From Bacteroidales bacterium (GTDB lineage: Bacteria > Bacteroidota > Bacteroidia > Bacteroidales > UBA932), in NCBI GenBank assembly GCA_030695025.1, contig JAUYTX010000024.1:46342-110341 (forward strand): a stretch of DNA of 64,000 nt, written 5' to 3'. Positions 16,735 to 24,675 of the stretch are shown piece by piece. Within the stretch, counting starts at the first letter, position 1. The number at the start of each line of letters is the position of its first letter. The notes beneath the pieces are model-generated. The model ran no database searches. It saw only the letters and a list, made by a program, of their open reading frames with translations, and was not told the DNA's origin. The position numbers and the translations under genes are program-made.

Positions 16735-17829
16735 CTATTTTGCTAAGACAAAATCTTTCAATTCACGCCTTACACTTACCGGTTCGGGATATTTATCTAC
16801 ATAACCTATTCGTGCAATAAATTGAATCTTTCCGTTTGAAATCAGATATCTGTTTGCATCACCCTCAAAGTTTGCCTCCTCTATCATCTGGTTCATGGGG
16901 TGCATTCCAATCATCAAGTCGCGGCATCTGAGGTTAGTTCTTTGGTATATCCTGCCTGTTTGAATCCAATTTTCCGGAGAATCCTGGTCTTGGGTTATCA
17001 GAAGCCAACCTCCGCAATTTTGAACCTGATTGCGAACATTGTCAATACCCTTATTAACAAAGGAATCCTTCATTGAATCTTCCGGCTTATACATTTGGCT
17101 AACCATAACTCCCGCAAAACCTGTTATGCCCATTCCTGCAGTTGTCAAACCATCTCTGTTCTCCTTAACAAGTTTGTTTGAAAAACGAATCCACTCTGCA
17201 AGCTCTTTTTTTGCATCATCCCTGTTGGACTGCTGTGAGTATGATTCGAGTGTCTTCTGGCTAATATAATTAAATTGTGGCATTGAGGGTGAAATATAAC
17301 TTACACAGTTATCTGTATCATCAAGCAAATCATCAATATGTTCCGGTTTGATTTCTGCGTTTTTATACGGTATGCGCAGAGTCATTCTTTTCTCAATTGA
17401 AGAGATATTGCCCTTGGAAGAATTGCTTTTTTGCAGTTTTACATTTACAAATAATTGGCCCGAAGTATGGTCTTTGTAAATTTCGGTCACAGGGCTATAA
17501 CCATAAAAGGCAGATGCCTGACAGAGGTTTTCTATAAATGCTCCAAGTGAGATGTAAAGGCCACGTGAGGTTGGGTCAACAACTTTCAAATGTCTTGAGA
17601 AATCGGGTTTTATAAGAATTTCATTCGTCTTTTCAGTGACTTCAACCTTCCATGGTTGAGTGTTGTGAGAATTCCCGGCAAGGGAGGCATAGTAGATAAT
17701 TTTGTTTAGATCAGACTCCTGTGAGGCTGGTGTCTTGGTGATACTTTTTCTCGTTGTTACGCAACTTGACAGCATAATGGTTAATAAAATAGATGAGGTT
17801 AGTAATTTGGTTATAGAATTTCGCTTCAT
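16735..17829 (-). CDS. Nitroreductase/Acg-like lipoprotein
   Basis: 364 residues. The sequence after the signal peptide (LTSSILLTIMLSSC lipobox, about Cys23) begins a nitroreductase-like fold: IIYYASLAGNSHNTQPWKVEV is the classical FMN-binding start, and LYISLGAFIENLCQASAFYGY and PMNQMIEEANFEG recall the Acg-type group, which binds but may not turn over FMN. I use the ATG at 17829 because residues read upstream of it (from 17868) lie before the promoter box. A membrane-anchored, exported nitroreductase is unusual. The gene has its own promoter and an FNR-like site. Confidence 0.8.
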   Translation of the reverse strand: MKRNSITKLLTSSILLTIMLSSCVTTRKSITKTPASQESDLNKIIYYASLAGNSHNTQPWKVEVTEKTNEILIKPDFSRHLKVVDPTSRGLYISLGAFIENLCQASAFYGYSPVTEIYKDHTSGQLFVNVKLQKSNSSKGNISSIEKRMTLRIPYKNAEIKPEHIDDLLDDTDNCVSYISPSMPQFNYISQKTLESYSQQSNRDDAKKELAEWIRFSNKLVKENRDGLTTAGMGITGFAGVMVSQMYKPEDSMKDSFVNKGIDNVRNQVQNCGGWLLITQDQDSPENWIQTGRIYQRTNLRCRDLMIGMHPMNQMIEEANFEGDANRYLISNGKIQFIARIGYVDKYPEPVSVRRELKDFVLAK

Positions 17830-17851
17830 AAATGAAAAATAAAATGTGGGG

Positions 17852-17859
17852 CAAAAGTA
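17852..17859 (-). promoter_or_regulatory. -7 promoter box of the nitroreductase-like gene
   Basis: TACTTTTG on the minus strand matches TAnnTTTG. It is 22 nt upstream of the ATG at 17829, placing the transcript start near 17847. Confidence 0.6.
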
Positions 17860-17881
17860 TAACCTCATTTACCGAAAATAC

Positions 17882-17895
17882 TTGATATATGTCAA
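17882..17895. promoter_or_regulatory. FNR-like operator
   Basis: TTGAT-ATAT-GTCAA matches the FNR dyad TTGATnnnnATCAA at 9 of 10 positions. Its centre is about 41-42 nt upstream of the inferred start of the nitroreductase-like transcript, the class II activator position. It lies in the 70-nt gap directly after the stop codon of the Crp/Fnr-family gene. Confidence 0.6.
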
Positions 17896-17899
17896 ATTA

Positions 17900-18469
17900 T
17901 TAAATTGAGCGCCTGATTCGGCTAAGAGTCTCCTGAGTTATGCCTAAAAAAGAAGCTATGTATTGAAGAGGAATCTCTCTTACGTATTTGGGATACTTTT
18001 CGAGAAGTATCTTATACCTCATATCAGCCGGTTGGTTCAGAACCAAAAAGAGGTGCTCCTCGTATGCCAAAAGAACCTGTTCTGCCATTAAACGCCCGAT
18101 GCGCTCTACATTGTGGTTGCTTTTGTACAGTTCAAACAGATCATTTTTATCAAGTTCAAGCATTTCAATGTCATTCATTGCCTGGACATTTATCAGAGAT
18201 CTCCTTTCGGTTAGAAAACTTGTGTAGGAGGATATAAATCCGGGGGCAAATAGAAAATCACTCGTTATCTCCCTCCCTGCCTGATCAACATAGTAAAACC
18301 TGAAATATCCCTCCTGATAAAAATATAACTTATTGCAATGCTCTCCCTCTTTAACAAGCAACTCCTTTTTTAATAGAGATTTTGCCCGCATCTTACTGAA
18401 TACAGCCATGAACTCCCGGTCGCTTAACGGGGCTATTGCAGTTATATATTTTCTTAGGGCCTCTTCCAT
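17900..18469 (-). CDS. Crp/Fnr-family transcriptional regulator
   Basis: About 189 residues: a cyclic-nucleotide-binding-like beta-roll (about 10-120; GEHCNKLYFYQEGYFRFYYVDQAGREI) and a C-terminal winged helix with recognition helix IASFLGITQETLSRIRR. The E..SR spacing in this helix is that of FNR, which reads TTGAT half-sites. The N-terminal cysteine cluster of oxygen-sensing FNR is missing, so the signal is different. An ATG at 18475 is also in frame, but the -7 box ends only 1 nt before it; the ATG at 18467-18469 fits a leaderless start better. An FNR-like operator lies right after the gene. Confidence 0.85.
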   Translation of the reverse strand: MEEALRKYITAIAPLSDREFMAVFSKMRAKSLLKKELLVKEGEHCNKLYFYQEGYFRFYYVDQAGREITSDFLFAPGFISSYTSFLTERRSLINVQAMNDIEMLELDKNDLFELYKSNHNVERIGRLMAEQVLLAYEEHLFLVLNQPADMRYKILLEKYPKYVREIPLQYIASFLGITQETLSRIRRSI

Positions 18470-18476
18470 AACCATA

Positions 18477-18484
18477 CAAAGTTA
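18477..18484 (-). promoter_or_regulatory. -7 promoter box of the Crp/Fnr-family gene
   Basis: TAACTTTG on the minus strand matches TAnnTTTG exactly. It ends 7 nt before the ATG at 18469, predicting a leaderless or nearly leaderless mRNA and deciding between the two possible start codons. Confidence 0.5.
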
Positions 18485-18554
18485 ATAATAACTCAGTCTG
18501 GCACTAATTATAACATATCCGGGTTATTTATTTTTCTTTGAAATTTGTGCTGCA

Positions 18555-18562
18555 TAACTTTG
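18555..18562 (+). promoter_or_regulatory. -7 promoter box of the SAP/DUF6434 gene
   Basis: TAACTTTG fits TAnnTTTG and ends 19 nt before the ATG at 18582. Confidence 0.5.
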
Positions 18563-18581
18563 GTTTTTAAAATAATTATTG

Positions 18582-19175
18582 ATGAATTTAAGACCAACAC
18601 TTGATTCCGGAATATCGGCAGATGAATTTAAAACCCACTACTGGCTTCTTGAAGAGCTGGTGACATTTTGCAAATTGCATGGAATAAAGAGCTCCGGTGG
18701 GAAACTTGATATAACTGCAAGAATTGAGCAATATTTGAGAACAGGCTCTTCTCATTCGCCAAAGAGATGTTTTAGAAAACCATCCTCAAAATTCGATTGG
18801 GCCAATGAGCCATTAACTCTTCAAACTATTATTACCGATAATTATAAAAACAGCGAAAATGTAAGAGCCTTTTTTAAAAAACAGATCGGTGAGCACTTTA
18901 AGTTCAATACAGAATTTATGAACTGGATGAAGGCAAATGCGGGGAAAAATTTGAGTGATGCTGCCGAAGCGTGGAATCAGATAAGGTTAAAGCAAAGATC
19001 GCCTGATTACACGCCTGAAATAGCCCCACAATTCGAATACAACAAATACATCAGAGATCTGCTGACAGACAATCCCGGGCTTACAATAAAAGAGGCTATT
19101 GCCTGTTGGAAGGAGAAGAGGTCTTTGCCCGTTCCAAAAAAATACGACAGGGATGACCTTCGCTTTATTTTGTAA
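18582..19175 (+). CDS. SAP-domain protein with DUF6434 module
   Basis: 197 residues. An N-terminal SAP-like helix pair (about 8-50; TLDSGISADEFKTHYWLLEELVTFCKLHGI then GKLDITARIEQYL) suggests nucleic-acid binding. The central part, FDWANEPLTLQTIITDNYKN then VRAFFKKQIGEHFKFNTEFMNWMKANAGKNLSDAAEAW, matches my memory of DUF6434. A second repeat-like segment near the end (PQFEYNKYIRDLLTDNPGLTIKEAIACWKEK) echoes the previous one. I chose the ATG at 18582 over the TTG one codon earlier. The gene converges on and overlaps the propeller gene by 11 nt. Confidence 0.75.
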   Translation: MNLRPTLDSGISADEFKTHYWLLEELVTFCKLHGIKSSGGKLDITARIEQYLRTGSSHSPKRCFRKPSSKFDWANEPLTLQTIITDNYKNSENVRAFFKKQIGEHFKFNTEFMNWMKANAGKNLSDAAEAWNQIRLKQRSPDYTPEIAPQFEYNKYIRDLLTDNPGLTIKEAIACWKEKRSLPVPKKYDRDDLRFIL

Positions 19176-20367
19176 TAACCTTAGCTGCGTAAACTCCTCC
19201 GTCTGAACTACCGAAATAGATAATGTTTTTATCTACGGCTGGGGTTGAGAGAATAGCGCCTAAAGATTGTATCAAGCGCTCAGATTCAAGATAATCTTTA
19301 CCATAAAGGTCAAATCCGGGTTTTAACTTACCGTCACTGCCAAAGACTTTTGAATAATTTTCCCGGCTCCCTCTTGTCTGATATTCGTACATGATTTCCC
19401 CTGTATTAACATCAGCTCCTCTGAGAATACCATCAAAACAACCAAAGTAAACAAAATCATCTATTACAACAGCCGAACTATAAACCCTCATTGGAAGCGC
19501 AACCTTCCATAGTTTTTTACCTGAAAATTTGTCTAAGCACACAAATTCGTGAGTGTCCGATGTTCCGTAAAAAATCATCTTTTTATGAATCGTCGGAGTA
19601 GATATAACCCAACTTCCCTCTTTAATATTCCAGACACCTCGTCCTGTAAGTTTATTAACAGCGTAAATATTATAATCTCTGCTACCAAAATAAATAGCAT
19701 TATGGTCTGCTGTTACTCCTTTCTGTATCTCTCCCTTAGGAAAATATCTGTCTCCAACAGTTCGGAAAGTCCAGATTAATTTCCCATCATTGATATTCAA
19801 TGCATAAAGATTTCCATTAAAGTCTCCAATATAAAGAGTATCTCCATCAATTTCAGGGGTGGCGTGAATGATGTCCTCAGCCATAAATTTCCATTTGAGT
19901 ATACCCGTTGTTTGTTCAACTGCATAAAGACTACTGTCGGCACTTCCCCAAAAAACCAACCCTTTTGCCAACTTTGGTGAGCACAGGTAATAGTCCCATA
20001 TATCTTTTGCCGTTTCTCCATTTGATACAAAATTCCACCTTAATATACCTGTATTTAAATCAACTGCATAAAGGGTTCCATCTGTGCTGCTGAAATAGAC
20101 ATTTGAATCATTAACTGCCGGAGAAGAGTGCACTGCACCTTCGGTTTTGAACTTCCAAAGCACTTTTCCATCGGCTTTATCAAAAGCATACAAACAGCTA
20201 TCGCCGCTGCCTACAATGACTTTTTCATTTATAATAACAGGAGACGAATATACTCTGCCTCCGGTTTGATATCTCCAAACCGCCTCACTTTCCTGAGCAA
20301 ATATTTGCCCCAAATCTGAAATCAGGACCAAAAGGAGAACTCCTTTGATAATAATCTTCTTTATCAT
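19165..20367 (-). CDS. Secreted PQQ-type beta-propeller protein
   Basis: 400 residues with an N-terminal signal peptide (about 1-24, KGVLLLVLISDLGQIFA). The rest consists of about seven repeats of the form VxSSPxxxxxxVYFGSxDxxLYAxDxxTGxxxWxF, the blade motif of PQQ-like and outer-membrane assembly propellers. No enzyme active site is visible, so binding or scaffold function is likely, possibly at the outer membrane as for BamB. It is the last gene of the leftward group containing the two LytS kinases and LytTR regulator, 9 nt after the kinase stop. Confidence 0.85.
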   Translation of the reverse strand: MIKKIIIKGVLLLVLISDLGQIFAQESEAVWRYQTGGRVYSSPVIINEKVIVGSGDSCLYAFDKADGKVLWKFKTEGAVHSSPAVNDSNVYFSSTDGTLYAVDLNTGILRWNFVSNGETAKDIWDYYLCSPKLAKGLVFWGSADSSLYAVEQTTGILKWKFMAEDIIHATPEIDGDTLYIGDFNGNLYALNINDGKLIWTFRTVGDRYFPKGEIQKGVTADHNAIYFGSRDYNIYAVNKLTGRGVWNIKEGSWVISTPTIHKKMIFYGTSDTHEFVCLDKFSGKKLWKVALPMRVYSSAVVIDDFVYFGCFDGILRGADVNTGEIMYEYQTRGSRENYSKVFGSDGKLKPGFDLYGKDYLESERLIQSLGAILSTPAVDKNIIYFGSSDGGVYAAKVITK

Positions 20368-20376
20368 TACTTAGTA

Positions 20377-21453
20377 TTAAATTTTAATAAGGGGAAGAAT
20401 TGCTGTGTAGTAACCGTTTTCCAGAATAAATTCAGGACTCTTTTCACAAATAATCTGATACCTACGTTGAATATTTTTTTGTCCCAGACCGGTTGAGGCA
20501 AATTTTGAAATTTTTGGTTGAAAATTGTTCTTTATAATGAGTTCGTCATTATAGCTCTCTATTTCAATTAGTAATGGATTATCTTCATTAACGATATTGT
20601 GTTTGATTGCATTTTCAAATATTACCTGAAGTGACAATGGCGGGAGTGAAAGTGTGAAATGCTTCTCAGATATTTTTTCTGAATATTTTAAGCTATTGCC
20701 GTATCTTATCTGCTGAAGATAAAGATAGGAGCGGATGAATGATACCTCTTTGTCAAGACTTGTTAATGATTGCTCTATTGACTCAAGAACATATCTGTAG
20801 ATGTTTGAGAACTCCTCAATAAATAGCAACGCCTTTTCAGGATCTCTTTTTAATAATCCTGAAAGCACATTCAAACTATTGAACATAAAGTGCTGGTTGA
20901 TCTGACTCTTTAATATATTGAGCTTTATCGAGGCAATTTCGTCTCTTAGCACTGCTTCTTCACGCTTTGCCCTTTTATGATCTCTGTAAAACATATAGCC
21001 CTCAAGGGCCGCAATAAAAATAAGATTTGTAGCCGAGTAGGTTAATGTCCCTTTGAGCAGTGATAGATTTTCTTTTGAAATATCAGTGACAATGCCTTCT
21101 ACAAGAAGAAATACAACCATTGTTGTCAGAAAAGAGATTGTGACTACAACAATAATCTCTGCAGATATTCTGGCGATTGTTCTTTTACCCCATGGAAAAA
21201 ACAGATTGAGGAATTTAATCAGATATATGAAAGGGAGTGCAACGATTAAACTTGAAACAAACCCGGTTGCCGATCTGGAGACAATTACAGTCAAAAGCTC
21301 CCCTGCTGTATAATGGTCGTATGACCCCAGCATATGGTACTGAATTATAATGCCGGTCTGTAAAACTACCGCAATAAACACAAGAAACCCAACAATGTTT
21401 TTGTAGGTCTCATAAAGGTGTTTAAAGGTAATTTTACCTATTTGTCCATCCAT
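20377..21453 (-). CDS. LytS/YehU-type sensor histidine kinase (second copy)
   Basis: 358 residues. About four or five N-terminal transmembrane helices (about 18-165) make up a small membrane sensor, followed by a linker and the His_kinase domain: SQINQHFMFNSLNVLSGLL (phospho-acceptor His, near 200) and IFENAIKHN (N box, near 290), ending in a short ATPase region (GLGQKNIQRRYQ). It would phosphorylate the LytTR regulator encoded immediately upstream, with which it overlaps by 16 nt. It is clearly paralogous to the kinase gene at 22199-23281. Confidence 0.88.
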   Translation of the reverse strand: MDGQIGKITFKHLYETYKNIVGFLVFIAVVLQTGIIIQYHMLGSYDHYTAGELLTVIVSRSATGFVSSLIVALPFIYLIKFLNLFFPWGKRTIARISAEIIVVVTISFLTTMVVFLLVEGIVTDISKENLSLLKGTLTYSATNLIFIAALEGYMFYRDHKRAKREEAVLRDEIASIKLNILKSQINQHFMFNSLNVLSGLLKRDPEKALLFIEEFSNIYRYVLESIEQSLTSLDKEVSFIRSYLYLQQIRYGNSLKYSEKISEKHFTLSLPPLSLQVIFENAIKHNIVNEDNPLLIEIESYNDELIIKNNFQPKISKFASTGLGQKNIQRRYQIICEKSPEFILENGYYTAILPLIKI

Positions 21454-22193
21454 TTTTTGAACTCTCCAGATTTGTTAATGCTTACTATAGCATCCAGTTC
21501 GTCTTCAATTTCCGGATTAAGGGTAATCTTTATTCTTCCCCTGGAATAAGCTACCATGTGCCCTATTGATTTATGCGAAATGAACAATTTTCTGTTAATT
21601 CTGAAAAACATTTCGGGATCAAACATTGTCTCAACTTTTTCAAGGGGAAAATCTATGGGATATGATGCCCCGCCAAAAGTCCTGACATAAATACCTGCGT
21701 CAGTCGCATAAAAGTATGCGATTTCTGATACTTCAACTTTTTTATAATTTGTACCTATCTGGATAAGAAGCCTCTCTTTATAGCGCCCATCCCTTTTACC
21801 AAGCATTTCAGAAAGTGCAGCAATATCAATTGCAAAAGCAGTTTTAAGCGACTTAAACTTATGCATGCTCTCCTCCAGTTTTTTCATGCTAATTGGTTTA
21901 AGCAAATATGCAATACTGTTCAGGTCAAAAGCTTTAATTGCGTACTGATCGTATGTTGTGGTAAATATTATTGGAGTTGAGATTTTAATCTCGTCAAAAA
22001 TCGTGAAACTCAACCCATCCGATAACTGAATATCCAGAAAAATAAGATCGGTGCTGTTTCTTTTGAGCCAATCTACAGACTCGGCAATTGAGCCAATTTT
22101 TGCAACAACCTTTATCGCAGGATCAATCTCATATAACATCTCCTCGAGCCTCTCTGCTGCCAAAACTTCGTCTTCAATAATAAGTACTCTCAT
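21438..22193 (-). CDS. LytTR-family response regulator
   Basis: 251 residues: receiver domain (about 1-120) with the acidic pair IIEDE and phospho-acceptor Asp in LIFLDIQLSDG at about residue 55, then a LytTR DNA-binding domain (about 145-245; LLIQIGTNYKKVEVSEIAYFYA, FFRINRKLFISHKSI). It lies between two LytS-type kinase genes, 5 nt from one and overlapping the other, so it probably receives phosphate from both. Likely targets are the neighbouring envelope genes, but no LytTR direct repeat was identified. Confidence 0.92.
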   Translation of the reverse strand: MRVLIIEDEVLAAERLEEMLYEIDPAIKVVAKIGSIAESVDWLKRNSTDLIFLDIQLSDGLSFTIFDEIKISTPIIFTTTYDQYAIKAFDLNSIAYLLKPISMKKLEESMHKFKSLKTAFAIDIAALSEMLGKRDGRYKERLLIQIGTNYKKVEVSEIAYFYATDAGIYVRTFGGASYPIDFPLEKVETMFDPEMFFRINRKLFISHKSIGHMVAYSRGRIKITLNPEIEDELDAIVSINKSGEFKKWMDK

Positions 22194-22198
22194 AATAA

Positions 22199-23281
22199 TT
22201 AATTTATTAATGGTAAACTGGCAATAAAATATCCATCAGACTTTCTGAATACCGGGTTTTCATTACAAACAAACGCATATCTCTTTGTAAGGTTTTTCAG
22301 GCCCGTTCCAGAGCTGATTTCATAGGATAATTTTGGGGCAATTCTATTTTTAATGACCAACGAGTCATCCTCAGTAAATATTTCAATCAATAATCTTGAT
22401 GACTCATTAATTATGTTGTGCTTAATGGCGTTTTCAAGAATAACTTGCAGCGAAAGGGGAGGGAGCTGGTAATTTAGTATTTCGGGTGAAATGTTTTTAG
22501 AATAAGAGAGTAAATCTCCGTATCTTATCTTTTGTAAATAGAGATAGCTTTCTACAAATTCCAATTCCATATTAAGAGTCACCAGGGGCTTTTCAATAGT
22601 TTCAGCAACATATCTGTAGACACTTGAAAAATCCTCAATAAATTGCTGCGCCTTAGCGGTGTCTTTTCTGATAAGACCAGATAGAACGTTCAGACTATTA
22701 AACATAAAATGAGGATTTATCTGACTTTTCAATACGTCAAACTTAACCTGGTTAAGCTCATATTTGAGGCTCCCTGTAATGAGGCTGGTTTTTTTGTTTT
22801 CATTGAAGAATAACCACCCCTCCAGAACGGTCATCAACATTATATTTGCAACCACTACTATTATCCCATTAATAATCAACACCTCCACAAGATTCTCTTC
22901 GTACTCATGAATGAAATAATTCGAAAAAAAGGTGGTGAGAGTTGATATAAATACTGCAGAAGCGATTGTAAAAGAGAGCTGCGCTGAGACTCTTTTTAAA
23001 ATGTTGTGCGACCAGGGAATCGTTCTGTTAAGATATCTTATGCATGATATATTAAAAATTACAATCACGGTCCCTGCGATTGCGCATATAGTCGTGTTTA
23101 TTGTAAGCCTTGTAAACAACTCCTCCCATGAGTCTATCAATACAAAACCAGTGTAATGGTTGTAGGAAAGCACAACGAGTTGGAGGATAAACGACGAAAC
23201 AACCAGAAGCATTAAAACGCTCCTGGCTGAAAAGGGTCTGAAATAGTCACTATTAAACAAACACCAGTAATTTTTTTTCAA
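22199..23281 (-). CDS. LytS/YehU-type sensor histidine kinase (first copy)
   Basis: 360 residues. Multiple transmembrane helices in the first about 165 residues are followed by a His_kinase domain: SQINPHFMFNSLNVLSGLI (His near 205) and ILENAIKHN (near 295), ending in GTGLKNLTKRYAF. Parallel motifs and length show it shares ancestry with the kinase at 20377-21453. It is 5 nt upstream of the LytTR gene and 7 nt downstream of an outer-membrane protein gene. The N-terminal sensor part has diverged more than the catalytic part, so the two kinases may sense different signals. Confidence 0.88.
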   Translation of the reverse strand: MKKNYWCLFNSDYFRPFSARSVLMLLVVSSFILQLVVLSYNHYTGFVLIDSWEELFTRLTINTTICAIAGTVIVIFNISCIRYLNRTIPWSHNILKRVSAQLSFTIASAVFISTLTTFFSNYFIHEYEENLVEVLIINGIIVVVANIMLMTVLEGWLFFNENKKTSLITGSLKYELNQVKFDVLKSQINPHFMFNSLNVLSGLIRKDTAKAQQFIEDFSSVYRYVAETIEKPLVTLNMELEFVESYLYLQKIRYGDLLSYSKNISPEILNYQLPPLSLQVILENAIKHNIINESSRLLIEIFTEDDSLVIKNRIAPKLSYEISSGTGLKNLTKRYAFVCNENPVFRKSDGYFIASLPLIN

Positions 23282-23288
23282 ATATATT

Positions 23289-23936
23289 TTAAAAATTCTT
23301 AATTATACCTATTCTCAGACCTATATATTTTAGGTGGATGCTATAATCTTCCACTTCGGGTAGTGGTGTCGGTAGTGGTAAAATTGAAGATGCAGGAATA
23401 ACCAATAAATTAACATCTCTTTTTAGCTGATGATATTTTACACTTCCGTTAATAGCCCAGCCTCTTCCCAGGCTGTACTGAACAGCACCTGATGCGTGCA
23501 GGCCAAGACCATGGCCGCTATCATAATAGAATCCGTCAGCTGTAGAATTGTGTGCACCCTCAACTTCAATGTGGTTGTAAATCGCACCCGCTCTCAAAGT
23601 ATAAGAGAACCTACTATCCTTAATTGCATTTCTGTACTGGAAACCATACATGTATCCTGTCTCTTCAAAGTCAAAAAACTCACTTCCGAATGTATTCCAG
23701 CCCCAACCTGCAAAAACTCCAAAACCCTTATAGGCATTAAAGCCAATAATACCGTCTGCACCCATTCCAGTATTCACCTTTATTCCAGCCAGTTTAGCAA
23801 CCGCAATTGAGTGGCCACCGCCAAGCTCAACAGAAAATCTGTTTTTTAATGAATATTTCGAACATGCCTCCTGAGAAAAACCGGCAAGCGAGATAATACT
23901 GAAAATCGCGACTAATAACAATCCTTTTAATTTCAT
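23289..23936 (-). CDS. Outer-membrane beta-barrel protein, unknown function
   Basis: 215 residues from the ATG at 23936, which gives a signal peptide (MKLKGLLLVAIFSIISLAGFSQ) and lies just after a promoter box; an in-frame Met 24 nt upstream is less likely. The mature part has alternating strands with many Gly and aromatic residues (GFGVFAGWGWNTFG, FSYTLRAGAIYNHIEVEG, GRGWAINGSVKYHQL) and ends KYIGLRIGIIKNF, a terminal Phe as in barrel proteins. It is paralogous to the next gene upstream (24059-24673). Confidence 0.7.
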   Translation of the reverse strand: MKLKGLLLVAIFSIISLAGFSQEACSKYSLKNRFSVELGGGHSIAVAKLAGIKVNTGMGADGIIGFNAYKGFGVFAGWGWNTFGSEFFDFEETGYMYGFQYRNAIKDSRFSYTLRAGAIYNHIEVEGAHNSTADGFYYDSGHGLGLHASGAVQYSLGRGWAINGSVKYHQLKRDVNLLVIPASSILPLPTPLPEVEDYSIHLKYIGLRIGIIKNF

Positions 23937-23957
23937 AATAATAATAATTTGGAGGCG

Positions 23958-23965
23958 CAAAATTA
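23958..23965 (-). promoter_or_regulatory. -7 promoter box of the barrel/LytS/LytTR group
   Basis: TAATTTTG on the minus strand matches TAnnTTTG and lies 21 nt before the ATG at 23936. It suggests a transcription unit, separate from the fimbrial genes, running from here through the two kinases to the propeller gene. Confidence 0.5.
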
Positions 23966-24058
23966 TTCAACTGAACACGTAACTTTTAACAAAACCTTAT
24001 GAATGCGTTATTAAATATGCTGAATGTGTCTATTTGCGCCCCAAATGTGCTTTTTATT

Positions 24059-24673
24059 TTAAAAATATTTAGTAATGCCTACTCTTACTCCCAAGTGACT
24101 AAGACAAAAGTTGCGCGGCATATTGATTATAATCTTAGAATGAGGTGTTCCGTCAGGATAAATTGCTTCCGGAAGTGTGAGTCTTGTGTTCATTAAGCTG
24201 TATCTGAGAGTCCCCGTTATGAGCCATCCTCTGCCAGCACTATACCGAATGCTGCCAGATGTGTAAAACCCTTCTGAATATCCGGAATCGTAGTAAAAGC
24301 CTCTATTCCAATCCCTATCTGTAACCTCTATATGGTTCCACGTCCTTCCTGCTCTGAGCAGATAATCAAACTTGCCAGAAAGAGGTTCAATCTTGTACTG
24401 AACACCATAAATTATACCGCTTTCACGATAACGAAATACTCCGTCTGAAGAGAAGCTGCTTGTGCCCCAACCCCCAAAGAGACCAACATCTGCCCACAAA
24501 TCAAAAGCTAAAATAGCGTCTAATCCCCTACCGTATTTTAGCCTTATCCCTCCTGTCTCTCTCATGGCAAATGATGGTCCCGAAGTCAATTCTGCAGAAA
24601 AAATTGATGTTCTGCTTTGAGGGTATAAGTTCGTGACTGTCAAAATTAAACAAATTGTTAATAATCTTTTCAT
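24059..24673 (-). CDS. Outer-membrane beta-barrel protein, paralogue of the neighbour
   Basis: 204 residues from the ATG at 24673, with a signal peptide (MKRLLTICLILTVTNLYPQS). Shared landmarks with the adjacent 23289-23936 protein include a WNHIEV or YNHIEV motif, GFYYDSG, GRGW and the C-terminal LGVRVGITKYF ending. It starts only 2 nt after the stop of the last fimbrillin/FISUMP gene and so could be the tail of that operon. Function unknown. Confidence 0.7.
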   Translation of the reverse strand: MKRLLTICLILTVTNLYPQSRTSIFSAELTSGPSFAMRETGGIRLKYGRGLDAILAFDLWADVGLFGGWGTSSFSSDGVFRYRESGIIYGVQYKIEPLSGKFDYLLRAGRTWNHIEVTDRDWNRGFYYDSGYSEGFYTSGSIRYSAGRGWLITGTLRYSLMNTRLTLPEAIYPDGTPHSKIIINMPRNFCLSHLGVRVGITKYF

Positions 24674-24675
24674 CT

